From Bacteroidales bacterium (GTDB lineage: Bacteria > Bacteroidota > Bacteroidia > Bacteroidales > GWA2-32-17), in contig JAOADU010000037.1 in assembly GCA_026417155.1 (NCBI GenBank), forward strand, positions 1 through 46,762: a stretch of DNA of 46,762 nucleotides, read 5' to 3'. This document shows, piece after piece, positions 9,163-19,188 of this stretch. Within the stretch, counting starts at the first letter, position 1. The number at the start of each line of letters is the position of its first letter. The translations under genes were made by a program, and so were the position numbers. A model generated the notes under the pieces. It was not told the DNA's origin. It saw only the letters and a list, made by a program, of their open reading frames with translations, and did not search any database.

Positions 9163-11637
9163 ATGAAAACAAATCAACATCATAGCAGTGCCCACTACTT
9201 AGATATTTTAAATAAAATCTCGTATGAGCTTTCTTTCTCAATGCCTTTCGAAAAAGCATTTAATATTATTTTGCAACATCTAATTTTGCTCGAAGAAATT
9301 GATGCTGCAGCTTTTTATAACTTAAAATCCGATGGAACTCTCACTATTGACAAAACTATAAACTTCCCCGAATCATTATTAAAATCAAAACATCTATACA
9401 CACACGATTCCAAAGAAACCGAATTGTTACTCAAAGGAGAAACCATACTCATTGAATATCCTTCGCCCGACGATTTCTTTTCCATACAAAAACATATCTC
9501 GGATGCTCAATGGTCAATAATTTCACCTGCACGCCTTAATGGTGACGTTATTGGATGTTTAGTATTCATTGGGAAAAAAAACATCGGAAACTCTGCACTT
9601 CTGCTTAAAGTCATCGAAAACGTAAGTTACAAAATCGGCGGTGTTATTGGACGAATGGAATCGGACAAAGATATCAGCGAAAAACAAAGAAACCTTGAGC
9701 AACTGTTACAAAGTTTTCGCGATATTATTGTAATAACAAACAAAGAAGGAAAAATTATCTATTTCAATTCGTTACTTCCAGAAAAAACTGGCTTTCTCGA
9801 AGATGAGCTAAATGGACTTTACATATATCAACTTTTTCCTGACGAACTCGCTTTTGATGTAAAAAAAATTCTGCTCGAAAAAAATATTTCTTTTCATACA
9901 GGAGAAAACTTTCTGCTTTATCCATTATTGAGCGCCAATAAAGAAATAATTCCTGCCGAAACCATTGTTTCGAGGGTATTATGGTCAGGAAAAAATATGT
10001 TGCTTTGGAGTATTCGCGACTTAAAAGATAGAAAACTTGCCGAAGAAGAAATTGCCATTGCCCGAAAAAAAGCCGAAGAAGCCAATCAAGCAAAAACAGC
10101 ATTTTTAACAAACTTGAGCTTTGCCTTGCGTATTCCATTAAGTTCCATTTTGGGAATGAGCGAATTATTAATTAAAACCGACTTAAATAAAAATCAATTC
10201 AATTTTATTAATATAATCAATCGCTCAGCAGAACAATTAATGCTTATTGCCAATCAACTACTCGATATTTCCCACATTGAAAAAGGCGAATTACGATTAG
10301 AAGAAAAAGCATTTAGTTTAAAAGATGCCGTTATTCAGGTGCTCAATCAACAGTATTTTAAAGCATATAACAAAGGAATAGAAATCATTTGCGATTATGT
10401 TTCATACGGCGATGATATTATTTTAAAAGGCGATGCGCTTCGACTTTCTCAAATATTGCAAAATATCATAGATAATGCTATTAAATTTACCGACAGAGGG
10501 AAAATAGAAATCAATATACAACCCAAGCAATTACAAAACGATCAACAAATAGAAATTTTCTTTTCTATTAAAGATACTGGCAAAGGAATGAACCAAGAAA
10601 CTTTGCAGCAAATTTTATCCAACTGTAAACAAAAAAGCCCCATAAGCAATCCTTCTACAGGAGATTTTGGTTTAGGATTAATTATTGCGTATAATCTTAT
10701 TTCCATCATGGGTTCTACTCTTAATATTGAAAGCATACCAGAGATAGGAACCACCATGTCATTTACATTAACATTCAAAACAGGAAGCTTATCCGACATT
10801 TTACTACAAGAGCCCCAGAGCCCATTTGAAGTTAATGCCCCAACGAAAGACCACATATCTGTCCTTGTTGCCGAAGACCAACCTTTTAACCAGATTGTTA
10901 TTCAATCTATGCTTCAGGAGTGGGGATTTGAAGTAGATATTGCCGAAAATGGTAAACAAGTTATTGACAAACTATCGAATAAACATTACGATGTAATTCT
11001 TATGGATATCTTCATGCCCAAAATGAATGGAATAGAAACAGCTCAATATATTCGAACTCAAATGAACAAACCTATATGCCATATCCCTATTATTGCTATA
11101 ACTGCCAATGCTTACACCGAAGAACATAGAAAATTTTTAGAAGCTGGAATCAACGACACCATAACAAAACCTTTTAAATCATATTTACTTTTTAGTAAAA
11201 TCATCCATTTATTAGGAGTTTCGAAAGCAAGTTTTGCAAATAAACATCAACACGTTGCTAACGCTAATGATGTTGTTTCGTCGGCAGAGCAGAAATTTTA
11301 TGATTTGGAACTAATTAAAAACTTAGCCAAAAATCAAAAAGACTCCATTATTAAAATGCTAAATGTTTTTATTGAGAAAAGCACCTTAGAACTTCAACAA
11401 TTGCAAGAATATACATACTTACAAGATTGGGAAAAAGTAGCTTCTATTACTCATAAAATGAAGCCATCGTTTGCCTATCTTTCGATGAAACAACTCGAAA
11501 GTCTTGTCCAACAAATACATCATTTAGCAAAAAATAATGAACAATTAGATAAAATACCTAAACTTGTACAAAATACCAGGAGTTTACTTACTTTTGTGAT
11601 TGAAAAACTTCACGAAGAAATAAAAAATTTATCCTAA
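9163..11637 (+). CDS. Hybrid sensor histidine kinase/response regulator (GAF-PAS-HisKA-HATPase-REC-Hpt) with non-canonical H-box
   Basis: H-box-like FLTNLSFALRIPLSSILGMSELL (no His); N-box ILQNIIDNAIKFTDRG; DTGKGM; GDFGLGL; REC LMDIFMPKMNG; Hpt ITHKMKPSF. Confidence 0.9.
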   Translation: MKTNQHHSSAHYLDILNKISYELSFSMPFEKAFNIILQHLILLEEIDAAAFYNLKSDGTLTIDKTINFPESLLKSKHLYTHDSKETELLLKGETILIEYPSPDDFFSIQKHISDAQWSIISPARLNGDVIGCLVFIGKKNIGNSALLLKVIENVSYKIGGVIGRMESDKDISEKQRNLEQLLQSFRDIIVITNKEGKIIYFNSLLPEKTGFLEDELNGLYIYQLFPDELAFDVKKILLEKNISFHTGENFLLYPLLSANKEIIPAETIVSRVLWSGKNMLLWSIRDLKDRKLAEEEIAIARKKAEEANQAKTAFLTNLSFALRIPLSSILGMSELLIKTDLNKNQFNFINIINRSAEQLMLIANQLLDISHIEKGELRLEEKAFSLKDAVIQVLNQQYFKAYNKGIEIICDYVSYGDDIILKGDALRLSQILQNIIDNAIKFTDRGKIEINIQPKQLQNDQQIEIFFSIKDTGKGMNQETLQQILSNCKQKSPISNPSTGDFGLGLIIAYNLISIMGSTLNIESIPEIGTTMSFTLTFKTGSLSDILLQEPQSPFEVNAPTKDHISVLVAEDQPFNQIVIQSMLQEWGFEVDIAENGKQVIDKLSNKHYDVILMDIFMPKMNGIETAQYIRTQMNKPICHIPIIAITANAYTEEHRKFLEAGINDTITKPFKSYLLFSKIIHLLGVSKASFANKHQHVANANDVVSSAEQKFYDLELIKNLAKNQKDSIIKMLNVFIEKSTLELQQLQEYTYLQDWEKVASITHKMKPSFAYLSMKQLESLVQQIHHLAKNNEQLDKIPKLVQNTRSLLTFVIEKLHEEIKNLS

Positions 11638-11639
11638 CA

Positions 11640-12152
11640 ATGGCAATAATAATACCCGTCTTGGGCAAAGAACCTTCATTTGGCCATGATTGCTTTTTAG
11701 CACCCAATGCAACAGTTGTAGGCGATGTAATAATGGGCAATTATTGTAGTGTATGGTTTAATGCTGTTGTCAGAGGTGATGTGCATTATATTCGCATCGG
11801 CAATTACGTAAATATTCAAGATGGTGCAATTATTCACTGCACTTATCAAAAAGCACCTGTAAATATTGGCAATTATGTTTCCATAGCTCACAACGCTGTT
11901 ATACATGGTTGTACTATTCACGATAACGTATTAATAGGTATTGGAGCTATTATTTTAGATAATTGCATAATTCACAGCAATAGTTTAATTGCTGCTGGTT
12001 CGGTATTATTAGAAAATACCATCGTTGAAGCAGGTAGTGTATATGCTGGAATCCCTGCAAAAAAAGTAAAAGATATTGACCCAGAACTGCTTAAAGGACA
12101 AGTTGAGCGTATAGCTCATAGTTATCAAATGTATGCAAGCTGGTATAAATGA
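11640..12152 (+). CDS. Gamma-carbonic anhydrase family hexapeptide protein
   Basis: SVWFNAVVRGDVHYIRIGNYVNIQDGAIIHCT...IGNYVSIAHNAVIHGCTI; three His ligands conserved. Confidence 0.9.
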   Translation: MAIIIPVLGKEPSFGHDCFLAPNATVVGDVIMGNYCSVWFNAVVRGDVHYIRIGNYVNIQDGAIIHCTYQKAPVNIGNYVSIAHNAVIHGCTIHDNVLIGIGAIILDNCIIHSNSLIAAGSVLLENTIVEAGSVYAGIPAKKVKDIDPELLKGQVERIAHSYQMYASWYK

Positions 12153-13582
12153 AAGCACTATTTTTTATTTTAATTAGTTTTTTGGTTTTGCTAAGCATAT
12201 TTTTTTCTGTAAAAAATAATAATGAACCGCCTTATTATTACAATTATTCCGTAACATTGAACGATACGGTTTCTACCACTCCTTTTTTTTATATATTAAA
12301 TTCTAATAATAAAGACGTTTTTTTAACATTTAATTTCAATAATCAATTTTTAACCTCTTATCAATTGCCAAGAATTACAGATACCACCTCTTTTGTAAAA
12401 AATTATTTTAATTTTTTTACCAATCGATTATCTCATTTAGATTATTTAAACCAACATCATATAGAACCTCTTGTTCGTTATAATTCTCTGGGTGTAGGCT
12501 TGTGCGGAAAACTTTCTAAAATCTTTTGTTTTACCATGACCTACAATGGAATTCCTTCACGATTGCTTTACTTAAACGGACATGTTGTTTGCGAACTATA
12601 CTATCAAAATCAATGGCATTTATTCGACATAGACAGAAAAACATTCTTCGAGCAGAATCAAAATATTCTATCATTCAAACAATTACTTTCTGACATGGAT
12701 AGCATAACATATTTATCTGCAAATGAATTTTTACTTTATTCCACTCAAATTAATTATTACAAAAATTTATACTCTACTACTCTCGACAATTTTTATGATT
12801 CTATTGCTAACGTCGTAAACGATAGCTTGATTATTCAACTTCCACCTAAAAGTACATTAGAAATTCCTGTTTACGACAACAATAGTATTGACCCTTTAGA
12901 TTCATATCATGCGTTTTTAAGAATCACTATTCATGATCTTAATAACAAGATATTTCTTCAAAATCCATTAGTTATCTCCAAAATTGAAGGTACAGGTCGA
13001 GTGTACTACAATCAACAAACTTATACTTTCCCTGATGATTCAATTCGTTTCAAATTCGATATTTTAACAAATTACAATTATCAAGAAGAAATTACTATAC
13101 TACAGATTAAAGATTCTTTATCTATTTATTATAGAATCAATCCGCTATTAGTAAAGCCATCTAAATTCAATGAATTTGATTGTTATTCTTCGTTACCACT
13201 AATTATAAAGCCTACTATTAAACAAATCACCCAACCATCAATTAAATTATTTGAACAAGCAATTATTGAAGATAATAATTTTTTATGGTTAAAGAAGCAA
13301 CTTCCCTTTTTACCTAAGCAACCTATCTTTTCCGTTTATTACTCATACATCAGCCCAAAACTTTCAAAACTTCAAATTGATTCAATAGGAACAAAAAATA
13401 GAATTGCTTTAATAAACGAGTTATTTTTAGATAATAATGTAATGTACGACGAAAATTCGTATTATACTATCTGGTATTGGATTTTATTTATGGATAATGA
13501 TGAATTTATGCGTTCGTATAACTTTTATTACAAATACTATTCTTTCTTAAAACTTATCCATGAATATCAATCGAAGTCATAA
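12149..13582 (+). CDS. Transglutaminase-like superfamily protein, membrane/secreted
   Basis: N-terminal hydrophobic segment; Cys-His-Asp pattern VGLCGKLS...LNGHVVCELYYQNQWHLFDID. Confidence 0.65.
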   Translation: MKALFFILISFLVLLSIFFSVKNNNEPPYYYNYSVTLNDTVSTTPFFYILNSNNKDVFLTFNFNNQFLTSYQLPRITDTTSFVKNYFNFFTNRLSHLDYLNQHHIEPLVRYNSLGVGLCGKLSKIFCFTMTYNGIPSRLLYLNGHVVCELYYQNQWHLFDIDRKTFFEQNQNILSFKQLLSDMDSITYLSANEFLLYSTQINYYKNLYSTTLDNFYDSIANVVNDSLIIQLPPKSTLEIPVYDNNSIDPLDSYHAFLRITIHDLNNKIFLQNPLVISKIEGTGRVYYNQQTYTFPDDSIRFKFDILTNYNYQEEITILQIKDSLSIYYRINPLLVKPSKFNEFDCYSSLPLIIKPTIKQITQPSIKLFEQAIIEDNNFLWLKKQLPFLPKQPIFSVYYSYISPKLSKLQIDSIGTKNRIALINELFLDNNVMYDENSYYTIWYWILFMDNDEFMRSYNFYYKYYSFLKLIHEYQSKS

Positions 13583-13593
13583 TCTGCAATAAA

Positions 13594-14877
13594 TTAGTTC
13601 ATTCTCGAAATCCACAATTCGGGGTTAAGTTTAATATTTCCATTCCAAATTTGAAGTTCTACGAATGTTTTATCTTCGTCGGGGTCTGTACCTGCCGTCC
13701 CTATTGTTTGTTTTGTTTTAACTTTTTGTCCAGAAACAACCGATACTTCGCTTAAATTGGCATACACAGTAAAATAATTGCCATGACGAATAATAACTAC
13801 TTTATTTTTTCCTGGTATTGATAAAACTTTTGTAACCTCTCCATCGAAAATACTACGCACTCTGGCCGAAGGTAATGTTCCTATTTGCACTCCATCGTTT
13901 CTTACTTTTATGCCTTTTAATACGGGATGCTCATGTTCGCCATAAGTTGAAAGAATAACTCCCCTTTCGGTTGGCCAAGGTAGTAATCCTCTGTTCGATT
14001 CAAATTTATCATTTACCAATTGTTCTTCGGGAGTTAATAATGGTTCGGGTTTCTTGCTTTCTTCTTTTGCTGTGGTAGCTGGCTTATTTGTAATATTAGC
14101 CTTTGCTTTGTTTTCTTCTTTTGCTTTACGCGCAGCTTCTTCGCGTGCTTTTCTAAGTTCTTCGGCTATTAATTGTTTAATTGTTTCTTGAAGTTGTCGG
14201 TCGGCTTTTTTTTGTTCGGCAAGTTTTTTCAGCAATTCGCTTTCTTGTTTTTTCAAACTACCAAGAACTTTTGTTTGTTCTTCTTTATCTTGCGATAATA
14301 TTTTCTTTTCTTGTTCGCTCTCGTTACGCAATTGTTCTTTTTGAAGTTTCTTTTCGCGCAATTGCTCTAAAACGCTTTTTATTTCTTCTTTTGTAGAAAT
14401 AATCCGTTTAATTTGCTTTTGACGATATTCGCCATAATATTGTAGGTATTTTAACCGCCGATATGATTTATTAAAATCGTCGGCAGATAAAACAAAGATA
14501 ATTTTATCGTATGCCGAACGTGTTTTATATGCAAAAATTAACATGCGAGCATACGCATCTTTTAATTTTTTCAAATCACTTTCTAAAGTGTCGAGTTTAG
14601 CATACAATTGTTGCATGCGTTTGTCGAGTATGGCAATTTCTTGTTGTATGTTTTGTATTAACTCTTCGCGGGCTTTAATTTTTTTATTTAGTATTAATAA
14701 CTGATTCATTGAATTTTTCTTTTCCTGTCGAGTTTTTTTCAATAGCGAATTTGTATATTCTATTTCTTTTAACGTTTGTCGGCGTTTGGCTTCTAATTCT
14801 TTTCTATCTTGTGCTTTAATCGAAAAAAATATCATTAACAATATGAGCAAACTTATGAATCGAACAGATGAATTCAT
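13594..14877 (-). CDS. EnvC-like murein hydrolase activator (coiled coil + M23)
   Basis: Signal peptide, long coiled coil, C-terminal LytM-like domain WPTERGVILSTYGEHEHPVLKGIKVRNDGVQIGT. Confidence 0.9.
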   Translation of the reverse strand: MNSSVRFISLLILLMIFFSIKAQDRKELEAKRRQTLKEIEYTNSLLKKTRQEKKNSMNQLLILNKKIKAREELIQNIQQEIAILDKRMQQLYAKLDTLESDLKKLKDAYARMLIFAYKTRSAYDKIIFVLSADDFNKSYRRLKYLQYYGEYRQKQIKRIISTKEEIKSVLEQLREKKLQKEQLRNESEQEKKILSQDKEEQTKVLGSLKKQESELLKKLAEQKKADRQLQETIKQLIAEELRKAREEAARKAKEENKAKANITNKPATTAKEESKKPEPLLTPEEQLVNDKFESNRGLLPWPTERGVILSTYGEHEHPVLKGIKVRNDGVQIGTLPSARVRSIFDGEVTKVLSIPGKNKVVIIRHGNYFTVYANLSEVSVVSGQKVKTKQTIGTAGTDPDEDKTFVELQIWNGNIKLNPELWISRMN

Positions 14878-14879
14878 GT

Positions 14880-15779
14880 TTAATAGAGCTTTTTATATGA
14901 TTCTGGAATGGTTATACTAAAATTAAAAGGCTGATTTAGAGTAATTTTCTGATATTGTAGCTTTAACACAACGGTTTGTGTTGAATCTTTAATATGAAAG
15001 TCGATAGATGTTGGAAAGTATGTTTGATGAATTCGTTCAAAATTACCATAGTTTACAAGTAAATACCTGTTTTCGATATAATCAAATACTTCTACCGTTT
15101 GAATTTTAAATAGTTTGGGAAGAATTTTTATATTTTCTACAATATAATTGTTTTCATCTTTCAATGGCTTTTTCATCATTCGTTTTATTTTGTGTTTGCG
15201 ATGAGTTTTTAACACGTAGTTTACTGAATCTTTATCTCGAAAGAATGTTTTTTTAATATAATCTCGTTCGCTGCTATTGGGATTCATGGCTAAATTACGC
15301 TCTTCGTCTGTTTCAGAAAACAAAAATATTTGATTTGTAAAGATAGATTGCAAATCGGTATAAGCTAATTCTACGTGCAATAAATTTTCGAAATAATTGT
15401 AAGGCTTAATTAAATATTCGCGTTTTAGCTTATTGAGAAAAATAACACTATCTTTAGATAATACAACGCGAGCTACTTCAATTCCTAATGGTGCTGTCAA
15501 ACTAATCCACATTAAACTATCCTTTTTTATCCGCAACACTCCCTCCAATTCGTGAGTTTCTTGCGAAAATTCGGCTTGAAGTTTGAATTTTATTGAAAGA
15601 TTTTCATACATCAAATATTTACTTGTAATAGAATCTAATAATTTACCTATTCCGTAATTTTTCAGTTTTGGTTGGTTAGCAGTAGCATCGCCCGATTGTT
15701 TTAAAGTAGGACGTTGAGTTTTGCACGAGTGCAACAAAATAAACACAAAAATAATCAACAGGCTTAGTGTTAGTCTCAT
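14880..15779 (-). CDS. DUF4292 lipoprotein (LolB-like)
   Basis: Lipobox LLHSCKT; LMYENLSIKFKLQAEF...LRIKKDSLMWISLTAPLGIEVARVVLSKDSV. Confidence 0.85.
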   Translation of the reverse strand: MRLTLSLLIIFVFILLHSCKTQRPTLKQSGDATANQPKLKNYGIGKLLDSITSKYLMYENLSIKFKLQAEFSQETHELEGVLRIKKDSLMWISLTAPLGIEVARVVLSKDSVIFLNKLKREYLIKPYNYFENLLHVELAYTDLQSIFTNQIFLFSETDEERNLAMNPNSSERDYIKKTFFRDKDSVNYVLKTHRKHKIKRMMKKPLKDENNYIVENIKILPKLFKIQTVEVFDYIENRYLLVNYGNFERIHQTYFPTSIDFHIKDSTQTVVLKLQYQKITLNQPFNFSITIPESYKKLY

Positions 15780-17473
15780 TACTCAATTAACTTTTTTTCT
15801 TGTATTTTTTGTTCTAGAAATGGAGAGCCCTTTCCTATTTTTAATGCTTCATTCCAACGCTCAAGTGCTTCATCATAACGCCCAAGTTTAAACAAAATAT
15901 CGCCATAATGCTCTATTATGATAGCGTTATTGTTTTGTAACCGATATGCCCTTTCGATATATTCCAAGGCTTTTTCGAGTTTATTTTGTTTATACAATAC
16001 CCACGCATACGTATCAAGAAAAGTTGGATTGTTCGGTTCTAATTCAACACATATAAGACTCATTCGTTCGGCTTTATCCAAACTGTCGGAACGAAGCGAT
16101 AAATAATAACTATAATTATTGAGTATTATTTTATTAGACTTATCTATTTCTAATGCTTTTTCGAGTTTACTGTCCGATTCGGCATTTTTACCCATAGCAT
16201 GCAATACTTCGCCATGCAAAGCATATACTTCTACCATAAAATCTTTATTCGATGAAGGTAGTGTTTGAATATACGATAAAGCTTCATCGGCAATTGAATA
16301 TTTTTTTAATTCATAAGCAGCTATTGCCTTAAAATAATACAAATTTGCGTTAAGTGGGAAAAGTTCAATGGCTTTTTCAGAATGAACCAATAATGAATCC
16401 CATTGTTGCAGGTCGTGTTCAATTAACAGTAGTTGTTCCCATATAATGTATTTGCTTGGATCTATTTGTATAATTTGTAATAAAACCTGATGCAATTCTT
16501 TTGTTTTGTTTTGTCGCAACAACAAATCGGCATGCAATGTTAATACTTTTGAGTTTTTGGGATAATATTCAAGCAATATTTGCAATAATCTGTCCACTTC
16601 CTGCGATAACTGATTATTTCGTTCGGCGTACCCCGACAGCGTTATCAACATCTTTAATTTTGTATCGATGTCTATTTCAGAACTTTTGAAAGCCATTTGC
16701 AAATGAAAAAACGATTTTTCTAAATCGCCTTTTATTCGATAATAATCGGCTAAAGATAAATTGACCAAACCATTTGTACTATCGAGTTGTAGCATTTTTT
16801 GATAAATTTCTTCGGCCTGATATAACTTGCGTTGTGCTATATACAACTCGGCAAGCATGCCCCAATAACGAATTTCGTTAGGATTCAATTGAATCAACTT
16901 TCGGATTTCTGATTCCGATTTATCATACTGTCGTTTGAAAGAATAAATTCGTTCTTTTTCTAAAATAATAGTTTCATCCAATCCAAATTTTTGCTCTATC
17001 TCATCAAATACTTTTAATGCTTTATGGAGTTTATTTGAATAAATATACATGTATGCTAATTCGTAAAGAAAATCAATTCGATTAGTATTTTGTTCAGAAA
17101 GTAATTGATATATTTTTATTGCTTTTTTGTATTGTTTGGTTTGTTTGTACAACACACCTAAGAGAGCTTTATACCAAATGTTTTGCGGTTCAAGTTTTGC
17201 GGCTCTTTCGGCATATTTGATGCTTGTTTCATATTGATTGATTTGCACATAATATGATGCTAGTTCGTAATAAACAACTGCACTATTGGGATTTATTTTC
17301 AAACATTTTTCGTATAAATCTTTTACAGCATCAAAATTTCCTAATATTTTTTGTCTATTGGCTTCTATTAAATTGTGAATAAATTCTGGGTTATGAAAAT
17401 TGGTTGCTCTGGGCTGTGATAATACATGCAACGTAAGAATAATAAATGTGCTATATGTAAAAAGTCTAATCAT
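15779..17473 (-). CDS. Tetratricopeptide repeat protein, exported
   Basis: Signal peptide followed by many TPR units (e.g. AVVYYELASYYVQINQYETSIKYAERAAKLEPQN). Confidence 0.92.
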   Translation of the reverse strand: MIRLFTYSTFIILTLHVLSQPRATNFHNPEFIHNLIEANRQKILGNFDAVKDLYEKCLKINPNSAVVYYELASYYVQINQYETSIKYAERAAKLEPQNIWYKALLGVLYKQTKQYKKAIKIYQLLSEQNTNRIDFLYELAYMYIYSNKLHKALKVFDEIEQKFGLDETIILEKERIYSFKRQYDKSESEIRKLIQLNPNEIRYWGMLAELYIAQRKLYQAEEIYQKMLQLDSTNGLVNLSLADYYRIKGDLEKSFFHLQMAFKSSEIDIDTKLKMLITLSGYAERNNQLSQEVDRLLQILLEYYPKNSKVLTLHADLLLRQNKTKELHQVLLQIIQIDPSKYIIWEQLLLIEHDLQQWDSLLVHSEKAIELFPLNANLYYFKAIAAYELKKYSIADEALSYIQTLPSSNKDFMVEVYALHGEVLHAMGKNAESDSKLEKALEIDKSNKIILNNYSYYLSLRSDSLDKAERMSLICVELEPNNPTFLDTYAWVLYKQNKLEKALEYIERAYRLQNNNAIIIEHYGDILFKLGRYDEALERWNEALKIGKGSPFLEQKIQEKKLIE

Positions 17474-18477
17474 TACAGTGTTAATGTATTATAATCGCCC
17501 ACATTTAGATTTTTGAATTTTCCAAGAATATCAGAGTTATTTCCTACAATTGATTCGTTAAGCAAAAGATTTTCTATGGAAGAATAGCGTTGAATAATGC
17601 TATTTTGAACAATACAATTTTTTACTATGGTCCCTTTGCCTACGGAAACATATGGTCCTATAACTGAATTTTCTATTATTGTATCTATTCCAACAAAACA
17701 AGGTGGTATTATTACTGAATTAACAATTTTGGCTTGTGGCATTATAAGTTCATCAGGCGAACTTAATTCCAAAATCCGTTTGTTGGTTAGCAATGTGGCT
17801 TCTTTATTCCCGCAATCGAACCATTCGTCTATTGGGCTGGCTTTAAGCACGTAGCCTTTATTTTTCATGTTTTGCAGAGCATCGGTTAATTGATATTCGC
17901 CTTTTACTTTTATATCGTGTTGTATTAAATATTCCAATTCTTCTAATAAATGTTTGCCGTTCTTAAAGTAATAAATTCCTATAATTGCCAAATTGCTGAT
18001 AGGTACAGATGGTTTTTCGATAAAATCAGTGATAATCAATTGTTCTGTAACTTTTACCACACCAAATTGCGACGGATTATCAACAGTTTTTACCCAAATT
18101 ATCGAATCGGCATCGTTGATGGTAATTCTTTCCGTTTTAAATAATGTATCGGCAAATGCAACAACAACTTCTCCTTCGAGCGATGGCTTAGCACACCATA
18201 CGGCATGAGCTGTTCCTAATGGTTCGTTTTGATAATAAATACGACCATGAGTTTGTAGGCTTTCAGCTATCGACAAAAGAGAGTTTTCTACATCTTTCCC
18301 AAAATCGCCAATAATAAAAGCTATTTCATCAACAGGTTTAGCTATAACTTTAATCAAATCTTCTACAAGACGTTGTACTATGCTTTTGCCTGCAATGGGA
18401 ATTAATGGTTTAGGAATAGTAAGCGTATGAGGACGCATACGTTTGCCCATGCCTGCCATTGGAATGATAATCTTCAT
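17473..18477 (-). CDS. Sugar-phosphate nucleotidyltransferase with C-terminal left-handed beta-helix
   Basis: MKIIIPMAGMGKRMRPHTLTIPKPLIPIAGKSIVQRLVEDL. Confidence 0.9.
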   Translation of the reverse strand: MKIIIPMAGMGKRMRPHTLTIPKPLIPIAGKSIVQRLVEDLIKVIAKPVDEIAFIIGDFGKDVENSLLSIAESLQTHGRIYYQNEPLGTAHAVWCAKPSLEGEVVVAFADTLFKTERITINDADSIIWVKTVDNPSQFGVVKVTEQLIITDFIEKPSVPISNLAIIGIYYFKNGKHLLEELEYLIQHDIKVKGEYQLTDALQNMKNKGYVLKASPIDEWFDCGNKEATLLTNKRILELSSPDELIMPQAKIVNSVIIPPCFVGIDTIIENSVIGPYVSVGKGTIVKNCIVQNSIIQRYSSIENLLLNESIVGNNSDILGKFKNLNVGDYNTLTL

Positions 18478-18488
18478 ACATCAATTTT

Positions 18489-18923
18489 TTAATGTTTGCC
18501 AGTATGTCCAAAACCGCCAGCACCTCTTTCCGTTTCTTGAAGTATTTCAACATTTTCCCAGCGAATGATTTCGTGTTTTGATATAATCATTTGACAAATG
18601 CGATCGCCATCGTTAATGACAAAATCTTCGTTCGATAAATTGATTAAAATTACCCCAATTTCACCTCTATAGTCGGCATCTATGGTTCCCGGTGTATTTA
18701 AAACTGTAATTCCTTTCTTTAAAGCTAAGCCGCTACGGGGACGAATTTGTGCTTCATAACCTTGTGGCAATTCAATATACAAACCAGTAGGAATAAGAGC
18801 CCTCTCTAAAGGTTTTAATATAACAGGTTTATCTAAATTTGCACGAATATCCATTCCTGCCGATAACGAAGTGCTATATTCAGGATTAGGATGTTTCGAC
18901 TTATTGACAATTCGCACAATCAT
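18489..18923 (-). CDS. dut: dUTP diphosphatase
   Basis: Start trimmed to [78 protein letters not shown]. Confidence 0.95.
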   Translation of the reverse strand: MIVRIVNKSKHPNPEYSTSLSAGMDIRANLDKPVILKPLERALIPTGLYIELPQGYEAQIRPRSGLALKKGITVLNTPGTIDADYRGEIGVILINLSNEDFVINDGDRICQMIISKHEIIRWENVEILQETERGAGGFGHTGKH

Positions 18924-19188
18924 GATTTTTATTTTTTTGACAGCGAAGTTAATGATTTTCACATAAAGAAACTAATTTATGAGATCTTGGCAACATGAAA
19001 ATCACTTTTCTATTGTATTTTTCTTTAAAAGTAAATAACAAAGTTGTTTGCTATTAATTTTATACTAACACCACAAACTGTTTATTTTTCAAAGTAATCT
19101 GAAAAGCTGATCATTAAATTATAAGTCCCGCTCAACATCAAAGTGATTCATAACAGTTTGCCTATCAATGACAATATTCTTTAAAACT

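Noticed and set aside
19074-19160. 9-bp inverted repeat CAAACTGTT / AACAGTTTG downstream of the alpha-2-macroglobulin gene
   Set aside because: 69-nt spacer and no T tract; a match this size is plausible by chance in a 265-bp AT-rich gap.
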